64,000 nt of DNA from positions 434,001 through 498,000 of the forward strand of contig NZ_JAMJWG010000002.1 of NCBI RefSeq assembly GCF_024435355.1. The letters are read 5' to 3'. Every line of letters begins with the position of its first letter. Within the stretch, counting starts at the first letter, position 1. The notes under the pieces were generated by a model. The model did not search any database. It was not told the origin of the DNA and saw nothing but the letters and a program-made list of their open reading frames with translations. A program made the translations under genes and the position numbers. This stretch comes from Streptomyces odontomachi. GTDB taxonomy: Bacteria > Actinomycetota > Actinomycetes > Streptomycetales > Streptomycetaceae. This document shows, piece after piece, positions 43,731-51,050 of this stretch.

Positions 43731-44693
43731 TCACGGAGCGAACACCGCTCCTACGCTCTGGTTGTTGGCTTCGATCTTGAAAGAGTTGTAGTTCGCGTTG
43801 GCGGTCGTCCGGGTGTACGAGACGAAGGTGCGGGAGCTGCACGCCGTGTCGACCGGGACGTCGGTCAGCCAGGTGTTGATGCGGTAGTGGTGCACCGTGG
43901 TGGTGACGGTGACCCCGGTCAGCGGTCCGTTCGTCGTGGTGCGGCAGACCGAGCCGTCGGCGTCGAGCTGGTTGACCACCAGCTGGGTACCGACGAACGA
44001 GCTCGTGCCGTCCATCCGTGCGCCGGAGGAGCGCTGGCACAGTCCCCCGTCGCTGCCGTAGCAGACCGTGATGCTGACGTCGCCGATGGCCTGCACGGCG
44101 GTTGCCGACGCGGGCGCATCGAAGGTGACGGGGTTCGCGCGTACCTCGGTGTTGACCAGCATGCTCGGGCTGAAGCTCTGCTGGACCGCCGCGATGTCGT
44201 CGAAGACGTCCTGGAGGTAGGAGGCGGCGAGCACCGTGATGGACCCGCGGGCGTCGGCGGCGTGATTGACGAACTGGGCGTAGACGGCACAGTCGAGCGC
44301 CGTGTCCGCGGGCGCGGTGACGAAGCCCCGGGTGAGCAGGGTGGCCGCCCGGTTCGCCAGTACGTTCTGGCCGCTGACCAGCTGCGCGAAGACGGCGGAC
44401 TCGCCGGGCCTCTTGCAGTAGATCATGTGGGAGACCTCGGTGACCTGCGCCGCGTCGTCGACCTCCAGCTTGCTGCTGAGATACCGCGTCGACCCGGCCG
44501 GTACCACGACGAGAGCGCCCAGGCTGCGCGTGGTCTTGGCCCCGGACGGTGTGCTGGACGGGTCGCTGGAGTAGGCGCCGGGGGCCGAGATCCGTACGCC
44601 GGCCGCGGCTGAGGCCTCACCGGTGCCGAGCACCGTCGAGGCGGCGAGCGCGAGCATCCCGACCGCCAAGCCCCTGATGAAAGCCATCCTCAT
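43731..44693 (-). CDS. Secreted six-cysteine protein of unknown function (paralog A)
   Basis: Exported protein of 320 residues, first gene of a three-gene operon. GAGGAG precedes the ATG at 44693. The signal peptide is at about 5-30 (ending GEASAAAG). Shared marks with paralog B are the block SGQNVLANRAATLLTRGFV (compare GENVLP...ITVVTRFL), LDCAVYAQF (compare LSCTLYLRT), VCYGSDGGLC (compare CGVDSC) and later cysteines. Operator 2 lies 25 bp upstream of the start, so it is controlled with the rest of the catabolic island. Function unknown; a surface binding or structural role is possible. Confidence 0.7.
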   Translation of the reverse strand: MRMAFIRGLAVGMLALAASTVLGTGEASAAAGVRISAPGAYSSDPSSTPSGAKTTRSLGALVVVPAGSTRYLSSKLEVDDAAQVTEVSHMIYCKRPGESAVFAQLVSGQNVLANRAATLLTRGFVTAPADTALDCAVYAQFVNHAADARGSITVLAASYLQDVFDDIAAVQQSFSPSMLVNTEVRANPVTFDAPASATAVQAIGDVSITVCYGSDGGLCQRSSGARMDGTSSFVGTQLVVNQLDADGSVCRTTTNGPLTGVTVTTTVHHYRINTWLTDVPVDTACSSRTFVSYTRTTANANYNSFKIEANNQSVGAVFAP

Positions 44694-44717
44694 GTGGTCG
44701 CTCCTCGCGTGACATGA

Positions 44718-44772
44718 TTACGGTCAGGACCGGAATTGACATGAACATAGAGATGCCCCGGATCGGCGTCAA
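44718..44772 (-). promoter_or_regulatory. Promoter and regulon operator 2 (secreted-protein operon)
   Basis: On the minus strand TTGACG (44767-44772) and TATGTT (44744-44749) are 17 bp apart. The operator TTACGGTCAGGACCGGAA (44718-44735) lies just downstream of the -10, where a bound repressor would block initiation. Confidence 0.7.
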
Positions 44773-44794
44773 GGGGGCCGCCGCAAGCCGGACT

Positions 44795-45778
44795 TCAGGA
44801 GGCGAGGCGCGGCAGTACGTCCGCACCGAAGGCCTCGATGGCGCGCAGGGCGGCCGACTGCGGCATGCCGGGGGGCTGGATACGCAGGATGACTCCGTCC
44901 GCGCCCAGCTGCGCGTACGTGTCGAGGCGCGCGGCACACTGCTCGGGTGATCCGATCACGCTGCGGGCCGCGATGTCGCCCCATTGCTGAGCGTAGCGGG
45001 CGGCGTCCGCGGACGTGCGCTTCCAGTCACCGTACGCGTCGTAGAGGCCGCGCAGGGGCTCCTCCAGGGACTTGCGGGCCGCCTGGGTCGTGGGGGCGCA
45101 GTAGCCCTCACGGCAGACGATCACGTCGGCGCCCAGCGTGTCCGCGCCCCGCTCGTAGCCGCGGTACTCGGCGATCTTCGCCGGGAGTTCGGCGTCGAGT
45201 TCGTTGAAGGACGTCGTCCAGCCGTCGCACATCCGCGCGGTGCGCGCGAGGGCGGCGGACACCCGGCCGCCGTTCCAGATCCGCGGGCGCGGGCGCTGGA
45301 CGGGACGGGGCGAGAGGAAGGCGTCTGCCAGCTTCGTGAAACGGCCGTCGTGGCTGACCGACTCCTGGGTCCACAGGCGCTTGACGAGGTCGAGGCACTC
45401 GGTGAAGCGGGCGACGCGCTCGCGTGGCTCGGTGCCGTACAGCGCGAACTCCTCCGGGCGGTAGCCGAGTACGAAACCGGCCGTGAGCCGGCCGCCTGAC
45501 AGCACGTCGACATGGGCGAGGGTCTCCGCGAGCCAGACCGGGTGGTAGACAGGGGCGATCAGGCCTGCCGTCGCCAGGCCGATGCGGTCGGTGTGCGCGG
45601 CCAGCCAGGTCAGGGACGTCAACGCTTCGTGGTAACCGGGGCGGTGCAGGTGGCGCTCGCCGAGCACCACCCAGTCGAAGCCCGCCTCCTCCGCCAGCCT
45701 GGCCTGCTCGACGGCGTCGGCAAGGCCCGGCCGATCGGCCTGGTCCGCGTAGAGGTTGACGTACAGGCCGAGTCGCAT
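44795..45778 (-). CDS. LLM-class (luciferase-like, F420-dependent type) oxidoreductase
   Basis: Flavin- or F420-dependent oxidoreductase with a TIM barrel, 327 residues. It begins MRLGLYVNLYAD and shows EEAGFDWVVLGERHLHRPGYHEAL, LATAGLIAPVYHPVWLAE and SGGRLTAGFVLGYRPEEFALYG, the usual LLM blocks. No signal peptide is seen. It is divergent from the DapA-like gene, and operator 3 lies between them. It may oxidise a hydroxyl group of the sugar-derived substrate. Whether it uses F420 or FMN cannot be told from sequence alone. Confidence 0.85.
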   Translation of the reverse strand: MRLGLYVNLYADQADRPGLADAVEQARLAEEAGFDWVVLGERHLHRPGYHEALTSLTWLAAHTDRIGLATAGLIAPVYHPVWLAETLAHVDVLSGGRLTAGFVLGYRPEEFALYGTEPRERVARFTECLDLVKRLWTQESVSHDGRFTKLADAFLSPRPVQRPRPRIWNGGRVSAALARTARMCDGWTTSFNELDAELPAKIAEYRGYERGADTLGADVIVCREGYCAPTTQAARKSLEEPLRGLYDAYGDWKRTSADAARYAQQWGDIAARSVIGSPEQCAARLDTYAQLGADGVILRIQPPGMPQSAALRAIEAFGADVLPRLAS

Positions 45779-45796
45779 CGCAGGAAGCCCTTCTCT

Positions 45797-45824
45797 TTAC
45801 GGTCTGGACCGAAAAGGCTAGCGT
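45797..45824. promoter_or_regulatory. Regulon operator 3 in the divergent oxidoreductase/lyase promoter
   Basis: TTACGGTCTGGACCGAAA (45797-45814) lies in the 91-bp gap between the two divergent starts. For the plus-strand gene TTTACG (45796-45801) and TAGCGT (45819-45824) are 17 bp apart, so the operator covers the -35 and spacer. Confidence 0.7.
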
Positions 45825-45869
45825 GCGGGTGAGGTTGAGGAAAGTGTGTCGATGTGCAAGGGATGGTCC

Positions 45870-46841
45870 ATGGCGGAGGAACTGATCAGGCGGTTGCGCG
45901 GTACCACGCTGCCCGCGGTGCTGACGCCCATGCGGGACGACGGCGCGGTCGACTTCGATGCCCTGGACGGCTACGCCGCCCGCATCGCGGCCCGGCCCGT
46001 CGGCGGCGTGGCGGTGTGGGCGCACACGGGCCGCGGCCTGTACCTGGGCGAGCGCGATCGGGCAGCGGTGCTGCGGGCCTGGCGGGCGGCGACCGCCAAG
46101 CCGGTCATCGCCGGGGTCGGGGTGCCACGGGCCGAGCGGCCGGACTCGCCCGAGCGGGCGGTCGAGGCCACGGTGCGGATGGCGGTGGCCGCGGCCGGCC
46201 TGGGAGCGGACGCCGTGATGGTCTACCCGCTCGCCTCGTACGCCGGCCTGCCGGACGGCCACGAGCGCGCGATCGCGCTGCACGAGCGGGTCTCCGCCGA
46301 GAGCGGCCTGCCCGTGCTGGGCTTCTACCTCCACGGCGAGGCGGGCGGCTACGCCTACCCGCCCGCCCTGATCCGCGACCTGCTCGCCCTCCCGAACGCG
46401 CTCGGCGTCAAACTCGCCACCCTGGACCGGGCCATGGCCTGCCAGGACGCCATCCGTGCGGCCGAGCCCAGCGGGCGCCTCGTGGTGACCGGCGAGGACC
46501 GGATGTTCGGCCCCTCGCTGATGTGGGGCGCCGACACGGCGCTGGTCGGCATCGCGGCGGCCCGGGTCGAGCTCACGACGGCGGTACTGGACGCCTGGAC
46601 GAAACGGGACGACGACCCCGCCGCGTTCCTACGGGCCTCGAACCGCCTGGACCGTTTCGCCGAGGCGACGTTCCACGCCCCCATCGAGGGCTATGTGCAG
46701 CGCATGCTGTGGGCGGCGGCGTGGGAGGGCCTGATCCCGGCCACGGCGGCACACGACCCGTACGGGCCGCGCCCGGCGGACGGCGAGCAACAGCGCGTGG
46801 TGGACGTCCTGGAGGAGCTGGCGAAGCGGGGGAATGCCTGA
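45870..46841 (+). CDS. Dihydrodipicolinate synthase/N-acetylneuraminate lyase family protein
   Basis: Schiff-base aldolase or dehydratase of the DapA/NanA superfamily, 323 residues. The ATG at 45870 follows AAGGGA by seven bases; GTG 45846 is an in-frame alternative. The Schiff-base lysine is K181 in LGVKLATLD, and Y153 in GFYLHGEAG is 28 residues before it, the same spacing as Y133-K161 in DapA. The usual GTTGE block is replaced by WAHTGRGLYL, so it is not a lysine-pathway enzyme. It probably cleaves or dehydrates a 2-keto sugar acid in the island's pathway. Confidence 0.85.
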   Translation: MAEELIRRLRGTTLPAVLTPMRDDGAVDFDALDGYAARIAARPVGGVAVWAHTGRGLYLGERDRAAVLRAWRAATAKPVIAGVGVPRAERPDSPERAVEATVRMAVAAAGLGADAVMVYPLASYAGLPDGHERAIALHERVSAESGLPVLGFYLHGEAGGYAYPPALIRDLLALPNALGVKLATLDRAMACQDAIRAAEPSGRLVVTGEDRMFGPSLMWGADTALVGIAAARVELTTAVLDAWTKRDDDPAAFLRASNRLDRFAEATFHAPIEGYVQRMLWAAAWEGLIPATAAHDPYGPRPADGEQQRVVDVLEELAKRGNA

Positions 46842-46868
46842 GGCCCCGTCCGGGCCGCGCCTCTCGAT

Positions 46869-46904
46869 CGGGCGTCACATCTCGAACGGGCGTCACATCT
46901 CGAA
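46869..46904. repeat. 18-bp tandem duplication at the amidohydrolase 3' end
   Basis: CGGGCGTCACATCTCGAA occurs twice without a gap (46869-46886 and 46887-46904). The second copy contains the last codons and stop of the amidohydrolase at 46893, so the duplication copies the gene's end into the intergenic space. Replication slippage is the simplest cause. Confidence 0.8.
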
Positions 46905-47627
46905 TCCGAAGAGTTCGGCCGCGTTCCGCCACAGCACCCGCTCCCGCTCGTCCGCCGTGAAGCCCGCGTCGCGGATCACGCCGAGGGCCACGCACGGGTC
47001 GACCAGCGTGGCGTCGGTGCCGAACAGCAGCCGCTCCACCGGGACCCCGGCCTGCCGCGCGTACGCGACCCGGCCGGCGTCCGCGACCGTACGGCAGTGC
47101 TCCAGGTACAGCCGGTCGCAGGAGGCCGCCGCGTGCGCGGCCTCCTGCCAGGCGTCGCCGCCGGCGTGGCCCACGATGACCCGCAACCGCGGAAGGTCGT
47201 CGAGCAGGCCGGGCAGCAGGGCCACATCGGTGCCCCAGGTGTGCAGCAGCAGGGGCACGCCCACCTCGTCGAGCATGGCGAAGGCCTCGCGCATCTGCGG
47301 GGAGCCGATGGCGCGTCCGGGATAGGTGGTGTGGATCTTCGCCCCGACGAAACGTCCGGTGGCCAGGCAGCGGCGCAGGTCGGCGGCGCTCTCCTCGATG
47401 CGGTTCGGATTGACGACCGCGTAGCCGCGCAGCCGCGGCTCACCGGCCAGCACCTCGCTCAGCGCCGCGTTCCCGCTGACCGCGTCATAGGTCACCGCCT
47501 CGGACGCGGACACGAGCTGGAGGTCGATGCCGTAGCGGTCCATCAGCCGGAGGTTCAGCCCGGCCCCGGCCACGTCCATGTGGAACGGCCAGGGCCCCCA
47601 GTGCGCGTGCACGTCGATGATCGGCAT
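46893..47627 (-). CDS. Amidohydrolase-family TIM-barrel protein
   Basis: Predicted metal-dependent hydrolase or decarboxylase of the amidohydrolase-2 group, 244 residues. The metal motif HxH is intact in IIDVHAHWG (H7, H9). Later metal or active-site residues are seen in LLLHTWGTD, VIVGHAGGDAW and LLFGTDATL. The start overlaps the stop of the next upstream gene by one base. It is the last gene of a three-gene operon with a degenerate paralog and a DegT aminotransferase, under operator 4. Lactone opening or deamidation of a sugar derivative is possible; this is inference. Confidence 0.82.
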   Translation of the reverse strand: MPIIDVHAHWGPWPFHMDVAGAGLNLRLMDRYGIDLQLVSASEAVTYDAVSGNAALSEVLAGEPRLRGYAVVNPNRIEESAADLRRCLATGRFVGAKIHTTYPGRAIGSPQMREAFAMLDEVGVPLLLHTWGTDVALLPGLLDDLPRLRVIVGHAGGDAWQEAAHAAASCDRLYLEHCRTVADAGRVAYARQAGVPVERLLFGTDATLVDPCVALGVIRDAGFTADERERVLWRNAAELFGFEM

Positions 47628-48373
47628 CAGCCCAGCAGCTCCTCGACGTTGCCGCCCGAGATCGCCGCGCGGTCCGTCGCGGAGATACCGGCGTAGCGCA
47701 GCCGCAGCGTCTGCGGCGCGATGTCCATGAACGGCGTGCGCGACCCGAAGACCAGGTGCCGGGCGCCCACGCTCTCCACCACGCGCTCGACGGAGTCCGG
47801 CGCGGAGAGCATCCGGGTGGTGGCGCGGAAGCCCGGTTCACGGCGGGCCAGCAGCAGGAAGTCGGCGAGGAAGTACGCGTGCAGGTCGAGGAAGACGACG
47901 TCGGCGCCGCGGTCCGCGAGCGCAGGCCCGTAACGCCGCGGGTCCCCGTCGTGCAGCAGCACCAGGCCGCGGGCGAGCGCGAGGTCGACGACGTGCCGGT
48001 AGCCGGGGAAGCCGGGTTCCGGCGCGCCCTGCTCGGCGGTGAACAGGCGCAGGAAGCGCACCCCCGCCGCCACGAGAGCGTCGAGCTGGGGCTCCGCGGC
48101 GAGGGCGTCGCGCAGGTCGGCGGTGCCGACGGGGAGCAGCTCCGGACAGCCGCTCAGGTCCTGGAGGGTCTGGGCATTGCCCTCGGCTGCGTCGAAGAGG
48201 GCGCCACGGGTGTGCAGCGCGAGGCCGCGCTCGACGGGCGAGCCGGCGAGCCGGGCGCGCACCCCCGCGAGGTCCAGGTCGGCGGGGTGGCGGGGCCAGG
48301 CGCCGTAGAGGACGTCGACGTCCCAGCGCACCCGCTCCTGCGGGCTCGGCGCCAGCCACTCGTATCCGGTCAT
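47627..48373 (-). CDS. Amidohydrolase-like protein lacking the metal motifs
   Basis: Protein of 248 residues related to its neighbour but degenerate. The ATG at 48373 overlaps the aminotransferase stop (ATGA). It starts MTGYEWLAPSPQERVRWDVDVLYGAWP, in two halves, with no HxH where the family has it. Near the C-terminus the family block LxFGSDxP reads LVFGSRTPFMDI, so the metal-binding aspartate is lost. The fold is probably kept (VVFLDLHAYFLADF, AAISGGNVEELLG). It may be a structural or regulatory partner of the active enzyme encoded next. Confidence 0.65.
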   Translation of the reverse strand: MTGYEWLAPSPQERVRWDVDVLYGAWPRHPADLDLAGVRARLAGSPVERGLALHTRGALFDAAEGNAQTLQDLSGCPELLPVGTADLRDALAAEPQLDALVAAGVRFLRLFTAEQGAPEPGFPGYRHVVDLALARGLVLLHDGDPRRYGPALADRGADVVFLDLHAYFLADFLLLARREPGFRATTRMLSAPDSVERVVESVGARHLVFGSRTPFMDIAPQTLRLRYAGISATDRAAISGGNVEELLG

Positions 48374-49494
48374 GAGCGGTGCACCAGGCGTACCGCCTCG
48401 GCGATGTCGGCGACGTCGGCCGGCGTGTAGGCCTCGTTCCAGGGGAGGGCCACCAGCGTGCGGTGGATCAGGCGCTCCGCTTCCGGGCACCCCCCGGGAG
48501 GCTGGTCCGGCAGAGCGGGGTTGGCGTACAGCGGCCGTTCCAGGTAGCCGGACATCGCGGGCACCCCCTCGGCCGTGAGCGCCTTCGCCCAGCGGGCGTT
48601 GTCGTCCACCCGGAGCGGGAAGAGCCACCACGCGTGGCCGGTGCGCTGCGGCGGCAGACTCACGCCGTCCAGCCCGGCGAGGGCGGCGACCAGCTGCTCG
48701 GCGCGTTCACGCCTCCTGCGGACCACCTCCGCGACCTTGCCGAGCTGCGCCCGCGCCACTGCCGCCGCCAGCTCGGTGATCCGGTAGTTGAGGCCGAGCT
48801 CGCGGTGGATGCGGCCCTCGGTGCGATCCCAGCCCTTGTCGGCGAACAGGCGCATCCGGCGGGCCAGCTCGGCGTCGTCGGTGATCGCCAGTCCCCCGTC
48901 GCCCGCGGTGATGTGCTTGAACTGTTGCAGGGAGAAGCAGGCGATGTCGCCCGTGGTGCCGAGCAGCCTGCCCTGCGCGTCCTCGCCGAGCCAGGCCTGC
49001 GCGCAGTCCTCGATGAGGATCAGCCCGTGCGCGTCGCAGATCCGGCGCAGCCGCCCCGTGTCGGCCGCGCCGCCGAAGAGATGTACCGCGATGACGGCGC
49101 GGGTGCGCGGCGTGATCGCCGCCTCGACGGCGTCCGGGTCCAGATTGCCGTCCTCGGGCCGGACGTCGGCGAAGACCACCCGACCGCCCTGGGCCAGCAC
49201 CGGGGCGACCGTGCCGAAGTCCGAGATGGGCGTGGTGACGACCTCGTCGCCCGGGCCGATCCGGGCCGCGGCGACCGCCAGGTGCAGCGCCGCCGTCCCG
49301 GAGCTGCACGCCACCGCGGCCTGCCGGCCGTACAACCGCGCCATGTCGCCTTCCAGCGCCGGGCCTTCGACACCGAACGTGCTGCACAGCACACCGGACT
49401 CCAGCACCCGCAGCACCGCCGCGCGCTCCTCGGCGCCCAGGGTCCGGCCCTGCGGGTCGAGTACGGAGGGAAATGGCCTGTCCCGTACGGGCAT
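48370..49494 (-). CDS. DegT/DnrJ/EryC1/StrS-family PLP aminotransferase
   Basis: PLP-dependent sugar aminotransferase-like enzyme, 374 residues. The PLP lysine is K193 in SLQQFKHITAGDGG, D163 in LIEDCAQAW contacts the pyridine nitrogen, and ACSSGTAALHLAV binds the phosphate. Enzymes of this family usually add an amino group to a keto sugar, but in a catabolic operon it may work in reverse and remove one. It is the first gene of the operon under operator 4, followed by two amidohydrolase-family genes with overlapping ends. No biosynthetic sugar-nucleotide genes are nearby. Confidence 0.88.
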   Translation of the reverse strand: MPVRDRPFPSVLDPQGRTLGAEERAAVLRVLESGVLCSTFGVEGPALEGDMARLYGRQAAVACSSGTAALHLAVAAARIGPGDEVVTTPISDFGTVAPVLAQGGRVVFADVRPEDGNLDPDAVEAAITPRTRAVIAVHLFGGAADTGRLRRICDAHGLILIEDCAQAWLGEDAQGRLLGTTGDIACFSLQQFKHITAGDGGLAITDDAELARRMRLFADKGWDRTEGRIHRELGLNYRITELAAAVARAQLGKVAEVVRRRRERAEQLVAALAGLDGVSLPPQRTGHAWWLFPLRVDDNARWAKALTAEGVPAMSGYLERPLYANPALPDQPPGGCPEAERLIHRTLVALPWNEAYTPADVADIAEAVRLVHRS

Positions 49495-49524
49495 GACGGC
49501 GGATCCTCTCGACGCTGCTCGCGA

Positions 49525-49570
49525 TTATGGCCTGGACCGGAACCTAAGTGTCACCGTTACAGCGCGTCAA
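49525..49570 (-). promoter_or_regulatory. Promoter and regulon operator 4 (aminotransferase operon)
   Basis: On the minus strand TTGACG (49565-49570) and TAGGTT (49541-49546) are 18 bp apart, an excellent promoter. TTATGGCCTGGACCGGAA (49525-49542) overlaps the last bases of the -10 and the start site. The aminotransferase ATG is 31 bp downstream. Confidence 0.72.
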
Positions 49571-49868
49571 GACGTCGTCCTGGCGGCCGGTGTGGTGGGC
49601 GCCGGGGGCGATGCTGCGCCCGGTCCGCACCGGGGCGCGCGGGTGCGGCAGGCCGCGGCACTGCGCACGCGTCGCGGCGAGTCACCGTGCGGCGAGATCA
49701 CGGCAGGAGATGCCGGCCACCGCGGCCTGGAGAGCCGCAGCAACCCCGGCCGCGCCGCCACGAGATGACGTTCCGAGATCTTGTCACCGCCCACCTGGGA
49801 AGTTACGGTCTAGACCGTAAGTAGACCACTGGCTGGAGCGCTTCCGGCCGCAGCGTCAGGAGCCGCGC
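49543..49868. other. Divergent intergenic region between two operator-controlled operons
   Basis: This 326-bp stretch holds the promoters of the aminotransferase operon (minus) and of the enolase-superfamily gene (plus). Apart from promoter elements and operator 5 at 49803-49820, I see no gene with a ribosome site or family features in either direction. Confidence 0.6.
49781..49820 (+). promoter_or_regulatory. Promoter and regulon operator 5 (enolase-superfamily gene)
   Basis: TTGTCA (49781-49786) and TACGGT (49804-49809) are 17 bp apart, and the -10 lies inside TTACGGTCTAGACCGTAA (49803-49820), which is a perfect 18-bp palindrome and the best copy of the regulon motif. The gene start is 48 bp downstream. 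Confidence 0.72.
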
Positions 49869-50945
49869 TTGAGAATCGCCTCGGTCCGTACCCGCGTCGT
49901 CAGCGCGCCGTATGTGCGTCCCTTCGTCATCAGCAGCGGCAGCAGTCCCGAACTCGTCAGCCTCGTCGTCGAGGTGGAGAGCGCCGACGGGCACAGGGGC
50001 TACGGCGAGGCCTCACCGATGACCGCGTTCACCGGCGACACCATGGCGGGCCTACGAGCGGCGATCGCCGAGCACCTGGCCCCCGCGCTCGACGGCCGTG
50101 ACCCGCTCGACCTGGCCGGCGCGCACGTGGCGATGGACACCGCGATCCGCGGACAGCACCTGGCCAAGGCCGCCCTGGACATGGCCCTGCACGACCTGGC
50201 GGGCCGCACCGCCGGCTGGCCGGTGCACCTGCTCCTGGGCGGGCGGATACGGGAGAGCGTGCCGACCGCCTGGGTGGTCGGCCTGGGCACGCTGGAGGAA
50301 ATGGCCGCGGAGGCCGTCGAGTTCGCCGGCAAGGGCTTCGTGCACATCAAGCTGAAGGGCGGCGTGGACCCCGCCCTGGACGTGGAGTTGGTGCGTCTCG
50401 TACGGGCGGCGCTGCCGGCGGGCGTGGAGCTCTCCCTGGACGCGAACGAGGGCTACGACTCCACCAGTGCCGCCCGCACCCTGCGCGCGATGGCCGACGC
50501 GGGTCTCGACCTGATCGAACAGCCGTTGCCGCACTGGGACGTGGCCGGCCTCGCGGCGCTGCGCGGCCGGGTGGGCGTGCGGGTGATGGCGGACGAGAGC
50601 ATGCAGTCGCTGCACGGTGCGCTGGAGCTCATCCGGCGGGGCGCGGTGGACGTCCTGAACATCAAGATCCTCAAGGTGGGCGGCCTGTACCGGGCCCGCC
50701 AGATCGCCGCCCTCGCGGAGGCCGCGGGCCTGGCGGTGAAGATCGGCACGATGCCGGAGCTGGGCGTGGCGACACTGGCGGCGGTGCACCTGGCGGCCGC
50801 GCTCCCGCATGCGACGGTCCCGGCGGATCTGGTCGGCCCGCTGATGGTGCAGGGGGAGCCACTGGCGCCGGCGGCCTTCACGTCCGCCACCGGAGGGTGG
50901 GTGAAGGTGCCGACGGGTGCCGGTCTGGGGCACGAGCTGGGGTAG
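49869..50945 (+). CDS. Enolase-superfamily enzyme, muconate-lactonizing/dipeptide-epimerase subgroup
   Basis: Mg-dependent enzyme that abstracts a proton next to a carboxylate, 358 residues. The TTG at 49869 is the start, with CAGGAG seven bases upstream. Catalytic residues are K161 and K163 in HIKLKGG, metal ligands D191 (SLDANEG), E217 (IEQPL) and D242 (ADES), and K266 in NIKILK. This two-lysine layout is that of the MLE subgroup (cycloisomerase, OSBS/NSAR, dipeptide epimerase). In an operator-linked operon of N-acyl or amino-sugar genes an N-acylamino acid racemase-like role is attractive but unproven. Confidence 0.88.
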   Translation: MRIASVRTRVVSAPYVRPFVISSGSSPELVSLVVEVESADGHRGYGEASPMTAFTGDTMAGLRAAIAEHLAPALDGRDPLDLAGAHVAMDTAIRGQHLAKAALDMALHDLAGRTAGWPVHLLLGGRIRESVPTAWVVGLGTLEEMAAEAVEFAGKGFVHIKLKGGVDPALDVELVRLVRAALPAGVELSLDANEGYDSTSAARTLRAMADAGLDLIEQPLPHWDVAGLAALRGRVGVRVMADESMQSLHGALELIRRGAVDVLNIKILKVGGLYRARQIAALAEAAGLAVKIGTMPELGVATLAAVHLAAALPHATVPADLVGPLMVQGEPLAPAAFTSATGGWVKVPTGAGLGHELG

Positions 50946-51026
50946 GGCGCACCCGGTGGACCGGCTGACCCGACGGATCGAACCGGTCCCCGCGGCATGA
51001 TCCGCCGGAACGCCTGTCCCCCGGAT

Positions 51027-51044
51027 GCACACACGAATGTGTGC
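51027..51044. terminator. Hairpin between convergent genes
   Basis: GCACACA (51027-51033), loop CGAA, TGTGTGC (51038-51044): a perfect 7-bp stem with a stable tetraloop. It lies between the enolase-superfamily gene and the regulator gene, whose 3' ends face each other. Confidence 0.55.
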
Positions 51045-51050
51045 CGTCGC

